Shown piece by piece: positions 34,225 through 46,940 of a stretch of 64,000 bases of DNA (position 1 is its first letter; every line of letters begins with the position of its first letter). This DNA is from Excoecaria cochinchinensis. Its lineage: Eukaryota; Streptophyta; Magnoliopsida; Malpighiales; Euphorbiaceae. The DNA is taken from the NCBI GenBank assembly GCA_947683425.1, contig CANTUQ010000003.1:7351501-7415500 (forward strand), written 5' to 3'. Both the position numbers and the translations under genes were made by a program. The notes beneath the pieces are model-generated. The model was given only the letters and a program-made list of their open reading frames with translations. It was not told the DNA's origin and did not search any database.

Positions 34225-37200
34225 TTAGCCATGGAACCTTTTTAGTCTATCGACATTGACCGGGTCTTTAAACTCATTCCCATCGTTGTCTGCCAAGATT
34301 GCTGCTCCCTTTGTTAGCAACTTTTTCAAAATGAACGGACCTTCCTAGGTTGGCCTGAATTTTCCTTATATGTCTGGCACTTCTGGCCTCATCATCTTAA
34401 AGACCAAATCCCCTTCTTTCAATGGGTGCTTTCGTACCTTCTTGCCAAAGGACCGAGCTAGTCTCTTCTGATAAACCTGATTGTGATAATAGGCTCTCAA
34501 CTTATCTTCATCCAACAGGTTCAACTGCAACAATCTGTTGTGCCCATTTTGTCTTTGGAATCTGGGTTTCCATGACTACCCTTAAAGATTTTAGCTCAAT
34601 TTCAACCAGCAGAACCGCTTCGGTTCCATATACCAGGGAAAATGGTGTTGCTCCCGTAGAGGTTCTGACTGTGGTTCTATAACCCCAGAGTGCAAAAGGC
34701 AGCTTTTCTGCCCAATCTTTATAGCTCTGAACCATCTTGGCCAGCATTCTTTTCACATTCTTGTTCGTTGCTTCAACCGCACCAATAGCTTGAGGACGGT
34801 AAGGAGAAGACTTATGATGCTAGATTCCATACTTCTGAAGCATCTGTTTAGTTTCTGCTAAGAATTGCACCCCATTATCAGATACAATATGATGTGGGAG
34901 GCCATATCTGCATATCAAATTCTGCTCGATGAACTTAGCCATATCCCTAGCATCAATCTTCTTGAAAGATTCAGCTTCGACCCACTTAGTGAAATAATCA
35001 ATGGCAACTATAATGAACCTGTGCCCATTAGAAGCTGTAGGACATATCTCGCCTATGATATCTATTCCCCAAGCTGTAAATGGCCATGGAGATGTCAAAT
35101 TATGTAGCTCTAAAACTGGGACATGCCTTCAATTCGCGTATTGCTGGCATAACTGGCATTGCTTCACATATTTTGAACAATCCGTATCCATTGTGAGCCA
35201 ATAGAATCCTTGGTGCATGATCTTCTTTGCTAAGGCTAAGCCATTCATGTGAGCTCCACAGACTCCGGCATGAACCTCTTCCATAACCTTTTCAGCTTCT
35301 TTCTCGGCCAAACACCTTAACTGGATACCATCGGCTTGCCTTTTATACAAAGTGCCATTTACACTGTTGAACTGAGTGGACAACTTTCGAACATCCTTTG
35401 GTCTTTCTCGGTGGCTTCTTCTTGAAAAACTGACCGTTCCAAATAATTTTGAATGTCGTAGTACCAAGGGTTTTCATCGGTGGCCCCAATATCCATTACC
35501 TGCTCAGCTTCAAAACAAGGCTTTTCCGAGCTAGAGATTTGCACGGGTTTCATAGTAACCCCTGTTGGATTATCCCACATGGACACCAATGTCACTAGAG
35601 CATCGGCCAATTGATTTTCATCCCTGGGGGTGAAGTGAAAAGTACAAGTCTCGAACTGGCTACTCAACATTCTAAAATGGTTCACATAAGGTAACAGCCT
35701 CTCTTCCTTAACCGACCATTCCCCTCTGATCTGATGGATTACTAATGAAGAATCTCCAAAGACTTCTGCAGTCTTTGCCCCCAGAGCCAGCAATGCTTCC
35801 AATCCAAAGATGCAAGCCTCATATTTTGCTTCATTATTGGTCGCCTTGTACCTCAACTTTTTGGCTAATGGCAGCTTTTCACCATCCGGGGTCGTAAGAA
35901 TGATCCCTGCTCCTGCGTCTTTACTGTTAACTGCCCCATCAAAGAACAATTGCCATCCTTGTACTGCTATGGCCATGACATCTTCATCTGGGAAATTGTA
36001 TTCGAATTAGTCTCCCTTAATAGGATGCTCAGCCAAAAACTCAGCTATAGCTCTTCCTTTAATGGTTTTCCTGGTGATGTATTCGATATCAAACTCATGC
36101 AACAGTAGTAACCACCTTCCCATTTTTCCTAGTAGAGAGGGCGCTTCTTGAAGGTACCTAAGCGGGTTATGCTTAACAACCGCTTGTACACTAAAGGAAT
36201 GAAAGTAGTGTCGCAACTTCTTAGAAGCCCAAATAACTGCTAAGCAGATCTTTTCCACTTCTACATATTTGGCTTCATATGTCAGGAATTTCTTGCTAAG
36301 ATAGTAAACAGCAAACTCTACCCCAAAATCATCCTCTTGGGCCATCATGGCACCCACTGAATTGTCTTCTATCGCCAGATACAGGATTAATGGTTTGGCA
36401 TATCGTGGTGGTCTTAAAACTGGAGGATTCAGGAGATAATCCTTAATAGTATCAAAAGCCAATTGACAATCATTATTCCACACCACTGGCTAATTCTTCT
36501 TAAAAAGCTTAAAGATGGCCTCACATACTAAAGCCAGCTTGGCAATAAATCGGCTGATGTACTGAAGCTTTCCCAGGAAACTTCTGACCTCTTTCTCTTT
36601 CTGAGGCACTGGCATCTATCTGATGGCCCTGACCTTGTCAGGATCTACTTCAATTCCTCTCTGGCTTACCACATGGCCTAACAGGTTACCCAAGGTAACT
36701 CCAAAAATGCACTTCTTAGGATTGAGGCGCAGATCATACTTATTGATCCTTTGAAAGAACTTGTCCAAGGCCTCGAAGTGACCTTCTCTGGTAGCTGACT
36801 TGATCATCATGTCGTCAACATACACCTCCACTTCCTTGTGGATCAAATCATTGAGAACTCTGGTGGCCATCCTCTGATAGGTAGCTCCTGCATTCTTTAG
36901 TCCAAAAGGCATGACCCGGTAAGCAAATGTACCCCATTCGGTGATGAAGGTTGTCTTAATCCGATCCACTATCTTGTTAAGGATTTGATTGTACCCTGCG
37001 TACCCGTCCACGAAGCTATACATCATGCAAGCAGCGGCACTATCTACCAGCACATCAATATGAGGCAGAGGAAAATCATCTTTCGGGCAGGCTTTATTCA
37101 GGTCCCAATAGTCTACACATACTCAAACTTTTCCATCCTTCTTAGCCACAGGAACCACATTAGCCAGCCACGTCGGGTATTTAACCTCCAGTAGAAACTT

Positions 37201-37968
37201 AGCCTCAATCTGCTTATGGATCTCCTCTTTCACCTTCTGAGCCCATTCTGGCCTAAGTCTTCTGAGTTTTTGCTTGACCGGCTTACTCTCTGGGTAAGTT
37301 GGAATGGCATGTTCGGCTACATCTTGATCAATCCCCGGAATGTCCTCGTAGGTCCAGGCAAAGACTTTTTCATATTTTTTTAATATTCTCTCAAATTTTA
37401 GCCTCTCCTCAGGAGTTATGTCTGATGCTATCAAGATTTTCTTTGGATATTCCAAAGTTTCGAGATTAAATGCAGTCGTGCTAGTTAAGTTAATGTCAAA
37501 GATGAATGCATCATGTTTATGATCATGAAAAATGAAATCATCAGAAACATCACACAAGTAAGCAAAGTTATTCATCTCATTAATGTAATAAAAAATATTA
37601 ACATTGTCATTAAAAAGTCTTGGCATAAAAAGACTATCTAAACAACTACAGCCTTCATCTTCTGTCGAGGTTGATGTTGCAGCCGACTGTGCTTTAACTT
37701 CTTGGCTTGGTGGAGGCTTTTCAACTACCTCTGGTGAGATCTCCAAATCTTCAAATTTCAGCTCTGGCTCTACCATCTTTTCCTTTCCCTTCAACCTGGT
37801 AGCAAACAGCTTATCAATGACAATCTCCTCGGGCTCATCCCTGTCCCAAATACTGCATGGAGTCATGATCTCCTTATCCCAGAAGTTCTCTGTAGACTTG
37901 ATAACTCCAACATCCCAGTCAAAGACATCATTGAAAATTTTAAACCCCAGAATGATCTTTCCATCCAC
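34225..37968 (-). pseudogene. pol: Tat-lineage pol of A (RT, RNase H, aRNase H, integrase), many stops
   Basis: Closely matches T1 pol by eye. From the N-terminus: a linker containing NNFAYLCDVS, the RT start (EHAIPTYPESKPVKQKLRR, about 37320), RT with YVDD near 36810, RT-linked RNase H (36486-36007), archaeal-type RNase H with FDGA, NNEA, GDSS and ADAL (35976-35560), integrase zinc finger (about 35290-35150), and core with WGID, VSDNG and the catalytic Glu (about 35075-34770). Stops lie at about 37121, 36615, 36491, 36005, 35127 and 34818. Frameshifts lie near 35400 and 34520. Several stops sit where T1 has Gln or Arg codons, as expected from C-to-T decay. The integrase stop is at 34225. Confidence 0.9.
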
Positions 37969-37971
37969 CCA

Positions 37972-38802
37972 CTAAGGCTCTTCTTCTCCAGTATAATCAC
38001 AGACCGAAGATGAGGGAACAAAACTCTCTGCAATGTGGGGGATCTTCATTGACACTTTCTTCCTACTGTGCTCTCCTTTGTAGCCCAGACCCTTTTGATC
38101 TTTCTGGCCTTGTGCTGTGATAGCATCTTGCAACCCCTGTGAATTTTTACCCAATCCGGCCCCTGGGAGGAAGTGCATCCTCTTCATCATGTTCATCTCC
38201 TGAGGGCTACCTGCCAAACCCTGCTCCTCACCAATCACTGATACGTGAAAGCCACTAGATGGCTGATTAGAGATCCCCAAGGCAGACACTTGGTTCTCTC
38301 ATGCTGCTTTAATGGTCACCACCTCCCCTTCATGAGGTATCTTTACCATTTGGTGTAGGGTGGATGGCACTCCTCCCAATTTATAGAACCATGGCCTTCC
38401 CAGTAGGGCGGAGAAATTTGCCGGGATAGGCAAGACCACAAACTCTGCCTCCGTCTCAATAGGCCCAGTCCTAACTAGAGCTCTAAATGTTCCCAATGAC
38501 TATCTTCGAGAATTATCATAGGCTGTGATGGTCATATCAGACTTATTCAACATACTCTCGTCCAGCCCGAAAGCCTGAAGTGCCACCAAAGGGCAGACAT
38601 TTATGGATGACCCATCATCAACCATAACACAAGCGGTGTGCTTTATGTTAATCTGAGCCTTGATGTATAGTGGTCGGTTGTGATTGCGGCCTTCAGTTGG
38701 CAAATCTGCGTCAGAAAACACCAGTCTTTCCCCTGATCCCCCCTTGACGAGATCTAGCAGCTCAGATGGAGAAATTGTGGTTGCTACGGTGGACTCACTC
38801 AA
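37972..38802 (-). pseudogene. Tat-lineage aspartic protease region of A
   Basis: Three in-frame blocks (38500-38802, 38299-38496 and 37972-38289) are separated by stops at about 38498 and 38297. The first block contains VMVDDGSSINVCP, which matches the Tat/Ogre-type protease active site, where DDGSS takes the place of the DTG triad. The rest links protease to RT. The block is in one frame with the gag C-terminal segment upstream, so gag and pro were a single ORF. Confidence 0.78.
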
Positions 38803-38817
38803 TGTCTCAACTAACTT

Positions 38818-40707
38818 CTATCTATGAGAAGGGGACTGCCTTAGAAGATCCCAAATAGATATCTGAGCCGTGGTCTTTTTTAGCTGCTTTATTATGGAAT
38901 TTTCTTCTAGCTCCTTCTCCATAGGTGCTTGCACTGAGTCCTGCTGCTTCTCAACTTCGGGGACCACTCTCCCACTTCTTGTTACAGCCCCAACTCTCTC
39001 ATCCTCCTCCGAATCCCATGGATCCGTGAACTCTCCACCTTTCCCATCTTCGTCTTTGTCTCCACTCTCACTAGTGGACCAACAGTCTATCACCGCCACG
39101 GGAATCCCTTCTTCACTTGCCTCAGGGCGAGTGATAGCGACGTATTCATTGCCATATAAATCCTGTAATACATACCATTCAGGTAGGCTCGACCCAATCA
39201 TGAAGACTTGCAGTAGCACAACATTGAAATTAGACTTCTTCTTGCTCTCCCTCTTTTCAGGATCGGTGATCTGCTTACTATCGATCAGATCCTGAATCTG
39301 GTGCCTCAGCCTGAAGCAATTGTCTGTCAGATGACCCGTATGTTGGTGAAAGGCACAATATTCATTCTCTTTATGCCCCGGTTCCCCTTGGGTCCTAGCT
39401 GGCCTAGGTAGCAAGGGTTGTAGCTTCCCCTCTTTCATCAACCTCTTCAGTACCCATGACAAAGGCCTACCCAAATTCGAGAAGTACCTCTGATTCACTC
39501 TTGTTGCTGATACCTCAGCTGTCTTCCCACTTCTGTTACCACTGCTGGAACTACCTAACTTGGTTGCACCTTGATTGTTGTAGCCCTTTTTGGCATAAGC
39601 CTCACTCCTTGCCCTTCTGGCCATATATTCTCCTTCTGCCTCTATAGCAATGTCTTTCAAGGACTCCCAATCTTTCAGCCCTTTCATTTTCAGTCCATCT
39701 CTCAGATATGGGCTTGCATTCCGAATGAATAATCGGATCTGATCAGGTGTATCGGGTTTACGCTTCATCTCCATAACCCGGTTCCTCCACTGAGTGAGAT
39801 ATTCATGGAAAGACTCCCCAGCCTTCTACTGCAATAGCTCTAGATCCTTCATTGTGACCTCCATCCGGGTACTGCAATCGTATTGCTTTAGGAACTCTTC
39901 AGTCAACAAGTCCCAATCTTCTTTGGACCTCCTGTCCAACCCATGGTACCAGTCAATAGCAGCTCCTGTAAGACTCAAGCAAAAGTACTCTATCTTCTGC
40001 TTCCTTGTTAAAGTTGTCCCCTTCATGACTAATGAATACTGCTTAATGTGTGCAGCAGGATCAGAGGTGCCGTCAAATTTGGGAATATCAGGCATCTTAA
40101 AGTTCTAGGGGACCAGATCATCCCCATCTAATTAACGATCCTCCGTGTTCATTCCCCTTTCTACCGTCATCATCCTTACATAGCCTTAAACTTCTCCTCC
40201 ATCTTCCACTACATTGCTTCCTCTAGCTTGGGCGACTTTCCTTTTGCCACCATCTGTTCCTCTTGCTCATCTTCCCAGAGGTCAACCTCAAATCTCGGGC
40301 CTTCTCTACGCTCAACAGGTGCTAGTGCTCTTTGCTCAACCGCAAGTGGGTCAACTACAGCAGGGGGATCCTCCATAACAGCCCCTTGTTCATCTGGCCC
40401 CCAAATAGGAGCAGCAGCAACTTGTTGCCCAGCTATGGTAGTGGCAAGATTGCCCATCATTGCCATCATTCTAGCCTCAAACTCTTCCATTTTTCTCCCT
40501 ACTTCCTCGGCAATCATTGCCCTGGTTGCATCAGACCCACTGGCTGGATTAAACATACTTGATGATTCTGAAGAGAAAGTCTCACTACTATCTGAACGAG
40601 AATCTGTGCTCCGATACGGCACTAGCTCTGGTAAATCCAAGAGTGGAATCCTTCTCAACCGACCGTCGGGACCCCTAAACCACCCGAGCAAATCTGTGAT
40701 GGCTGAA
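38818..40707 (-). pseudogene. gag: Tat-lineage Gag of A
   Basis: Homologous over its length to the open Gag of B. The N-terminal block (40209-40707) reads without any ATG back to a pyrimidine tract plus CAG near 40708, and is protein-level conserved with B (DGRLxR...LPELV). The central capsid-type domain (39826-40095) has FDGTSDPAAHIKQY and DWYHGLDRRSKEDWDLL. The C-terminal block (38818-39774) has the CAFHQHTGHLTDNC zinc-finger-like motif. Breaks: a frameshift between 40209 and 40095, a stop at about 39825 (LLQ-stop where B has LLQQ), and a stop at about 38817. Confidence 0.85.
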
Positions 40708-41167
40708 AGAAATACATCTTGTTAGGATGATGCATGATTGAAATGCAATGCATGGTCGTGCTGTTGCAGCATAGACAAACACATGCAAGCAGATAGATCC
40801 TTCCAACCTTATTGCCCCCAGACACGAGGTAGCATAGTCTCTTTCCTAGGTGGGCTTTATCCAAGGGTTAACAGGGAACCCATTAGACGCGTATGGTGCA
40901 CGGTGGAAAACCGGCAGCATAACAGCTCTTATTTAATGTACACACATATGAGTGTTTGGCCATTATGTATTTAAACACCTAAATTAAATTAAGATGGGCC
41001 TACCGGGGCATGAAAGCCTTTGATGAAAGACCATTTAATTTAATTGATTTTGTTCAATATATGATGGCCCATATAGCACACACGATATTATGGCACATTT
41101 CACCTAGTGGAAGTATTTATTGCCATTACATGAGCTTTAGTCAAAGGTAGTGATACTTTAGGGTTAC
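40708..41167 (-). other. A leader, gag-proximal part
   Basis: Untranslated leader between gag and the B insertion. It contains a short frame (about 40864-40790 on the minus strand) starting D-K-A-H-L-G-K-R that is also present in B (48654-48600, there with an ATG). No other gene. Confidence 0.6.
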
Positions 41168-44016
41168 TGTGATGCGCGCCGGATCCCCGCGGCCGCCCGC
41201 TCGACCGCCCGCACGTGGGCGATCGGGGCAATTGTGGGTCCGTCAATAGCTTGCGATAAATCGCAAGTGCGTCTATGTTGGGCAACAAGGAGGTTTCATG
41301 GAGTCGCCACCCAATAGAACATTGGGAAAGTTTCTCTCGCCTCGGAGAGCCTAAGACTTGCGCATTTTATCCATATTGGGCCATGAGGCCTAGGATTAAC
41401 GTCTAAGTCTCGTGACACAAGAAGGTGTCTTGGAGGATAACCTCTAGCCTCTTGAGCCCAAAGACCAGAGCAGGATTCGGGACTTCTCATTTATTCGTAC
41501 CTTGATTAATATCATAATTAAGTTTTGAATTCATTATTTCATCAACTTTCCACACAATGCAATTTTAATTTAAAGGCGCAATCATTCATATCAAAAGCAG
41601 TAAATGTAAGCAAAATCCAAAATAAAGCATTTAAAAATGAATTACAATAACACTAGGAGCGGAATACAACTCCCATTTATAAAAGTGAAATACATGCATA
41701 AAACGGGTTATTCATTAATAGTGAGAACATTGGTCCTCGCATGCATATTTATTATGAAACAATTTTTATGTGATGATTTATTTGGGTATGAAAAACTAGG
41801 ACATTGGTCCCCTTTTATTTAGAAAAAATGTCAAGTTAATTAATAGAAACGTTTTTGTGATTTTCTTTTTAGCGCGCCTAAATAAACAATTTTACAAGAA
41901 AATTATATGGCAAAAATAAATAAAATATTACAAATAAAGAAAATAAATATATGAACCAAATGAGCCTTTTTGGACCTCCCGATGTGCTTGCAAAAAACGC
42001 CCAAGCGAAAAATGAGTTTAGACATAAAAACAAAATACAAATAAAATAATGTTAGTGATTAAATCAATTAAACATACAAAATAATGAATAACAAATTAAA
42101 ATAACATGAAAAGAATGATAATGGAATCAAAAATATTAACAAACCAAAATGAAAATGAGAAACATGGATTATATATGACAAATGATTAAATAATGTGATG
42201 AAAATAAAATAAAACATGTTACTTAATTAATATATGTAAAAATATGAACATGATGAAAAATGATGAAGATAAACGAATCAAAGAATATATAAAATGATAA
42301 AGAAAAGAATAATAGATTAAAACAATTAAAGAATGATGAAAACAATTAACTAAACAATATGATTAATTAAATATGTTCACAAATGATATAAACATTTTCA
42401 TGGCAAAAAGATCAATTAAAATGAATTTATTAATTACATGTTAAAAATAATGATGAATTAAAGTGAAATAAATTAATTACATGTTAAAAATTAATAAACA
42501 ATCAATATTTATGTGAATAAAAATCATGTCATGTATAAACAATTAAATGGAACAAATATAAAATCAATACAACAAATTGAATAGATTAAAACAATAAATA
42601 GATCAATAAAAACAATACAATATACATGAATAAATTAAATAAAATAGAAATTGAAATGGAGCCAAGAATATTTACCCTCAGAATATTGGATTTGATGAAG
42701 GAAAAGTGATGATTGATTTCTTTGTTTGATGATTCACAATATTAGAGTGAAATATTATGAAAATGTTGGAATTTTATTTCAAGGAACAAAAAATGATCAA
42801 AAATTCTTTAAGAACAAAGAATTGATACCTTTGCCTAAAGAAATGATTTTGATCAAAAAAAGTTTTATTGATTGAAATAAAGAAAAATTGATTGAAGTTT
42901 TATTTTAGAAAATCAAATAAAAATTAGATTTTGATGACAAACAATTATTTTATTTGTCTCAAAATCAAGTTTTTATCAAAAAGAGATTCAAAACAAAATC
43001 AATGAAAAAAGTTTTATTGAACCCAAAATAAAAGAAGAAAAACAATTTTGAGAACAAATAATTATTCTATTTATCTCAAAATTGAATCCAACAACAAAAC
43101 TTTCTCTAAAAAATATGTTTAGAAGAAATTATGTTGGAAAAAGAATGAAACACTTGATTTTTCTTTTTGGGGAAAAAATCTGGAATTTTAGTGGAAGGAG
43201 AAGAAGATGAAGAGAAATTTTAGGTCTAAAAAATGTGTGGAGAGGAGGAGACTCTTTTGATTTCATCATAAACTATTTATAGGATAAAATAGGTTGCCCT
43301 AATTTAATTAAGGAAAAAACCTATTTTAACCCAAAATTATTTTATTTTTAATGATAAAATCAAGTTTTATTATTTAATTACCTAAAAAAATATTTTAGAA
43401 TTTAATTTGAAGTCAAAAACCCCAAAAAAATGGGATAAAAAACGGATTTTTGGGTGAAAAAATCGGGAAAAAGCTGGAAAAAAGGAAAATAGGTAACAGA
43501 CCCTGTACCGACGGCCAGGAGGCCGTCGCCATAGAAGGCGCCGCCCGTCGCTCTACGCGGCGAGGCGAGAATCGCGCAAAGCTCGGGCGAGAATCGCGCG
43601 CAGAGGCGTGCGTCGCTCTTTAGCGACGCGCAGCATTGGCGACGCTGCGCGTCGCCAAATCGCGCCCAGCGCGCTGGGCGCCTGGGCGTCGGCGTGCTGG
43701 GCGCCTGGCGCCTGCGAGCTGGGCGCCAGCGCGCCTGCGCGCTGCCGCGCCCGACACTCGCGGTCCGAAAATTTTTTTTTTATTTTTTTTATTTTTTCTA
43801 TTTTTTTTAAATTTTAAATAGACTAAAAACATCATAATTTTAAGCCCCCATTTTTCAAAATTAATTTTTTAAAATCTTTTTTATTATTTTTTAATTTTTC
43901 ACTCTAAAATGCAAATTTGACGAGAAAACCATCACTTTTAACCTTTTAAGCCTGTGAAGGCAATTATCATCATTGGGTAACTTCGATCTAGGCTGACTCA
44001 GGACCCGGTGTCTACA
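41168..44016 (-). repeat. B 3' LTR (2849 bp)
   Basis: On the plus strand it runs from TGTGATGCGCGCCGG to GACCCGGTGTCTACA. The U5 PBS-like 11-mer is at 41299-41309. A GC-rich block is at about 43500-43765. Small ORFs in it recur in the other LTR only by duplication. Confidence 0.95.
43500..43765 (-). repeat. GC-rich block in B 3' LTR
   Basis: GCGC/CGCC-rich segment with short inverted repeats. Against the copy at 51610-51875 it shows most of the indels between the two LTRs. Confidence 0.8.
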
Positions 44017-44035
44017 GTTGCCCCCAGTTTAGGGG
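44017..44035 (-). other. B polypurine tract
   Basis: On the minus strand CCCCTAAACTGGGGGCAAC directly before the 3' LTR. Confidence 0.85.
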
Positions 44036-44194
44036 AATCTAGTACACTAGTGTCTAGGTGAGCCTAAACTCAAAGAAGAAAAGGAAAGAGACGCGTACCT
44101 GAGTCGGCCGTCTTTCCGAACTGGAGAATTCTGAGATGGTGGTTATTACCATGGTGTGTTTTTGTTTGTTGAAGCGGTGCTATCTGTGAGCCCT

Positions 44195-44870
44195 TCGGTT
44201 GATTGCCCCCTGAGAGGTCTTCGGTTCATCGATCGTTTGTTTGCCCCCTGAGAGGTCTTCAGTTTGCTGCTCATTTGCCCCCTGAGAGGTCTTCAGTTCA
44301 TTGATTGTTTATTTGCCCCCTGAGAGGTCTTCAGTTTGCTGCTCATTTGCCCCCTGAGAGGTCTTCAGTTCATTGATTGTTTGTTTGCCCCCTGAGAGGT
44401 CTTCAGTTTGCTGCTCCCTGAGAAGTCTTCGGTTTATTGATCGTTTGCCCCCTGAGAGGTCTTCGGTTTGCTGCTCCCTGAGAAGTCTTCGATTTTCTGC
44501 TCCCTGAGAAGTCTTCGATTTTCTGCTCCCTGAGAAGTCTTCGGTTTTCTGCTCCCTGAGAAGTCTTCGATTTTCTGCTCCCTGAGAAGTCTTCGGTTTG
44601 CTGCTCCCTGAGAAGTCTTTAATTTTCTGCCCCCTGAGAAGTCTTCGGTTTGCTGCTCCCTGAGAAGTCTTTGATTTTCTGCTCCCTGAGAAGTCTTCGG
44701 TTTGCTGCTCCCTGAGAAGTCTTCGGTTTGCTGCTCCCTAAGAAGTCTTCGATTTTCTGCTCCCTGAGAAGTCTTCGGTTTGCTGCTCCCTGAGAAGTCT
44801 TCGGTTTGCTGCTCCCTGAGAAGTCTTTGATTTTCTGCTCCCTGAGAAGTCTTTGATTTGCTTAGATTTA
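44195..44870 (-). repeat. 26-bp tandem array in B 3' UTR
   Basis: The main monomer on the plus strand is CTGCTCCCTGAGAAGTCTTC then GGTTTG (26 bp), about 17 units from 44410. From 44195 to 44410 the monomers are longer (about 34 and 38 bp, alternating, with GCCCCCTGAGAGGTCTTC). A two-stage expansion is visible. Confidence 0.92.
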
Positions 44871-46685
44871 TGATTAAGCTGGTATGTGGATTGATGATTG
44901 AGTTGAGGCTTGGATATATGTTTTGATCGATGTCTGGATTGATGAATGAGTTGAGGTTTTGATTGATGATTTGACCGATGTCATCACTCGGCTTTTGCCG
45001 GTGTCCGCCTCAAGCCTTTCTTTCTGCAAAATAAGGAAACTAAACTATGCAAAAATGGTGAGCATGCAAGTGAAATGCATGAGTAATGCATGAATGCAGG
45101 ATAAAAATTCATCTATGTGAACTTGAAGATGATGCCGGGCTAGCTGCGATTTGCGATATAATTGATGCCTTTTGAGCTGCTTTTGAATTTCATGCCCTTT
45201 TGGGATTGTGAGATTCTCACCTCGTACCTGTAGTCATTAATTGAAGGTAGTGTGTCCCTTGTGGATTTTCACACTAGCTTTTCTTAGTGGGAGATGCGTC
45301 CTTTGTGGATTTTCACATAACCCTGTGCCTTATTTTTTTGCCTGGAATGGACCCAACCCAATCCAACGACCTTTCTCTTTCTTCTTTTTTTGAAGGACAG
45401 ACTGCCTGTTTTCAGGTTTTCACCCTATCCTTTTGCCTAGTTTTGCTTAGAGCGCCAGTTACGGTTTTCACTCTAACGGCTTTTTTTTTTTTTTTTTTTT
45501 TTTTTGAGGTTGCTGAAGTTGTTGGCAAGAATCTTTAGGGAGTCTTAGGACATGGTTGCATGAGCTTGATTCTTCACATTTGACGGCAGGATGAATCGGC
45601 TGAAGCGCTTGCGTGCTGAGAGTAGCAGAGGGTAGGCAGATACATGAGTTTGATCACACAGGGTACAATACTTTGATCACATCATTGCATAAATGCATGT
45701 GTTTCAATTTGATTTCATTAAACATGATCATTATTTTGGCATTGATTTTAAAAAATACAAGACTTTAGCTAATCTCGAGATAGATCTTGAAAGCATCAAA
45801 CTCCTGTTATCAATCAGCCCTCTCGGGTTTTATGATTGACGATTTTCTCTCAATTTTTTCTTGAATGCGAATTCTAGAAGCAATGTTGGAGACGAGACTT
45901 AACTCGAATGCATGAACGCACTCGTGGCTTCTCACTTGAAGCTCAAGAAACACCATAAGCCTCTTCTTACGTACCAAACCTCTTTAGAAGGTCATCTCCG
46001 CTAATTGGATAAGACTGAACCAAGAATCAAGAGGTCTTACTTGGGTTGTAATGTCAGGCTTAGGTAGATGGCTGTCAAAGGAGGATCAGGTCGCTAGAGA
46101 AAAATGGCCGCAATATTTTCTCGACTGGTGGATGAACCATTCTCAGCTCAGTTGTATATACAAAGGTATTCTTGAATTTGGGTTTGATAACATTTCAGCT
46201 CCTTGAGATCATAATAACAATAAAAGGGTAATTATTGAAACTAGTCAATTGGTTACTGTTTTGAGGTCTTTTGTTTTTTTTTTCTTTTTAAAGTGTAAAC
46301 TTGCCCTTACCAAGGCAATTTCGATAACCCACGAAGAAATTGTTAATTGTCAAAACGTTCATCCATCCTTTTTAGAGCGGCCACTCTTCTAAGGGGAAGC
46401 CAAAATCATTTTAGGCGAGGGGATAGTTTTAACATGTGTAACAACAAAATTGGCACGCATTCAGCATACCTGTATAAAGGCTCAATGGGCTAGCAAGTGA
46501 TTGTGAAGTAAGGGTAGGAAATGGTCATTTAGAGAGCTATACAAAGAAAATGTTGCCTAAATCCTTTTCTAGGTTCCGTCTTATCCAGGGATCGCTTTGA
46601 CGGGTAATCAGAAAGGTTCTAGTGCTCTTAGTGAGTTTCCATCCAGTCCCCTAATTGCAACTAGTTTTTCTTTTTTCCTTTTTTA
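44871..46685 (-). other. B 3' UTR
   Basis: No gene. It includes the conserved module (45240-45480), a T run (45481-45505), and the block 45772-45840 shared with T1 and A. 45900-46680 holds UTR-like sequence that I cannot assign. Confidence 0.65.
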
Positions 46686-46940
46686 CAGGAGCTATGTTAG
46701 ATGCTATCAAAATTTTCTTTGGGTTCCCCAAAGTTTTCGAGATTAACTGCAGCCATATTATTTGAATTAATGCCAAAGTAAATGTGTTATGATCATGCGA
46801 AATGAAATCAATAGAAACGTCATACAAATAAGCAAAATTGTTCTCTTTATTACAAACAGAAAATTGTAATATAAAAAGTTCCAGAAATGAAAAGATTCCA
46901 GCATCTAAAAGCAATATCACTAGTGGACTGCAAGACACGA
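46686..46940 (-). pseudogene. pol remnant of B
   Basis: A short fragment containing NNFAYLYDVS and NPKKILIAS, matching the pre-RT linker of A (about 37600-37410). It ends at GGAGCTATG near 46690, where A continues toward RT. This marks the 5' breakpoint of the deletion that removed protease/RT/integrase. Confidence 0.75.

Noticed and set aside
44195..44870. Second CRISPR-like array (26-bp units)
   Set aside because: Head-to-tail tandem repeat without unique spacers, inside a Tat 3' UTR.
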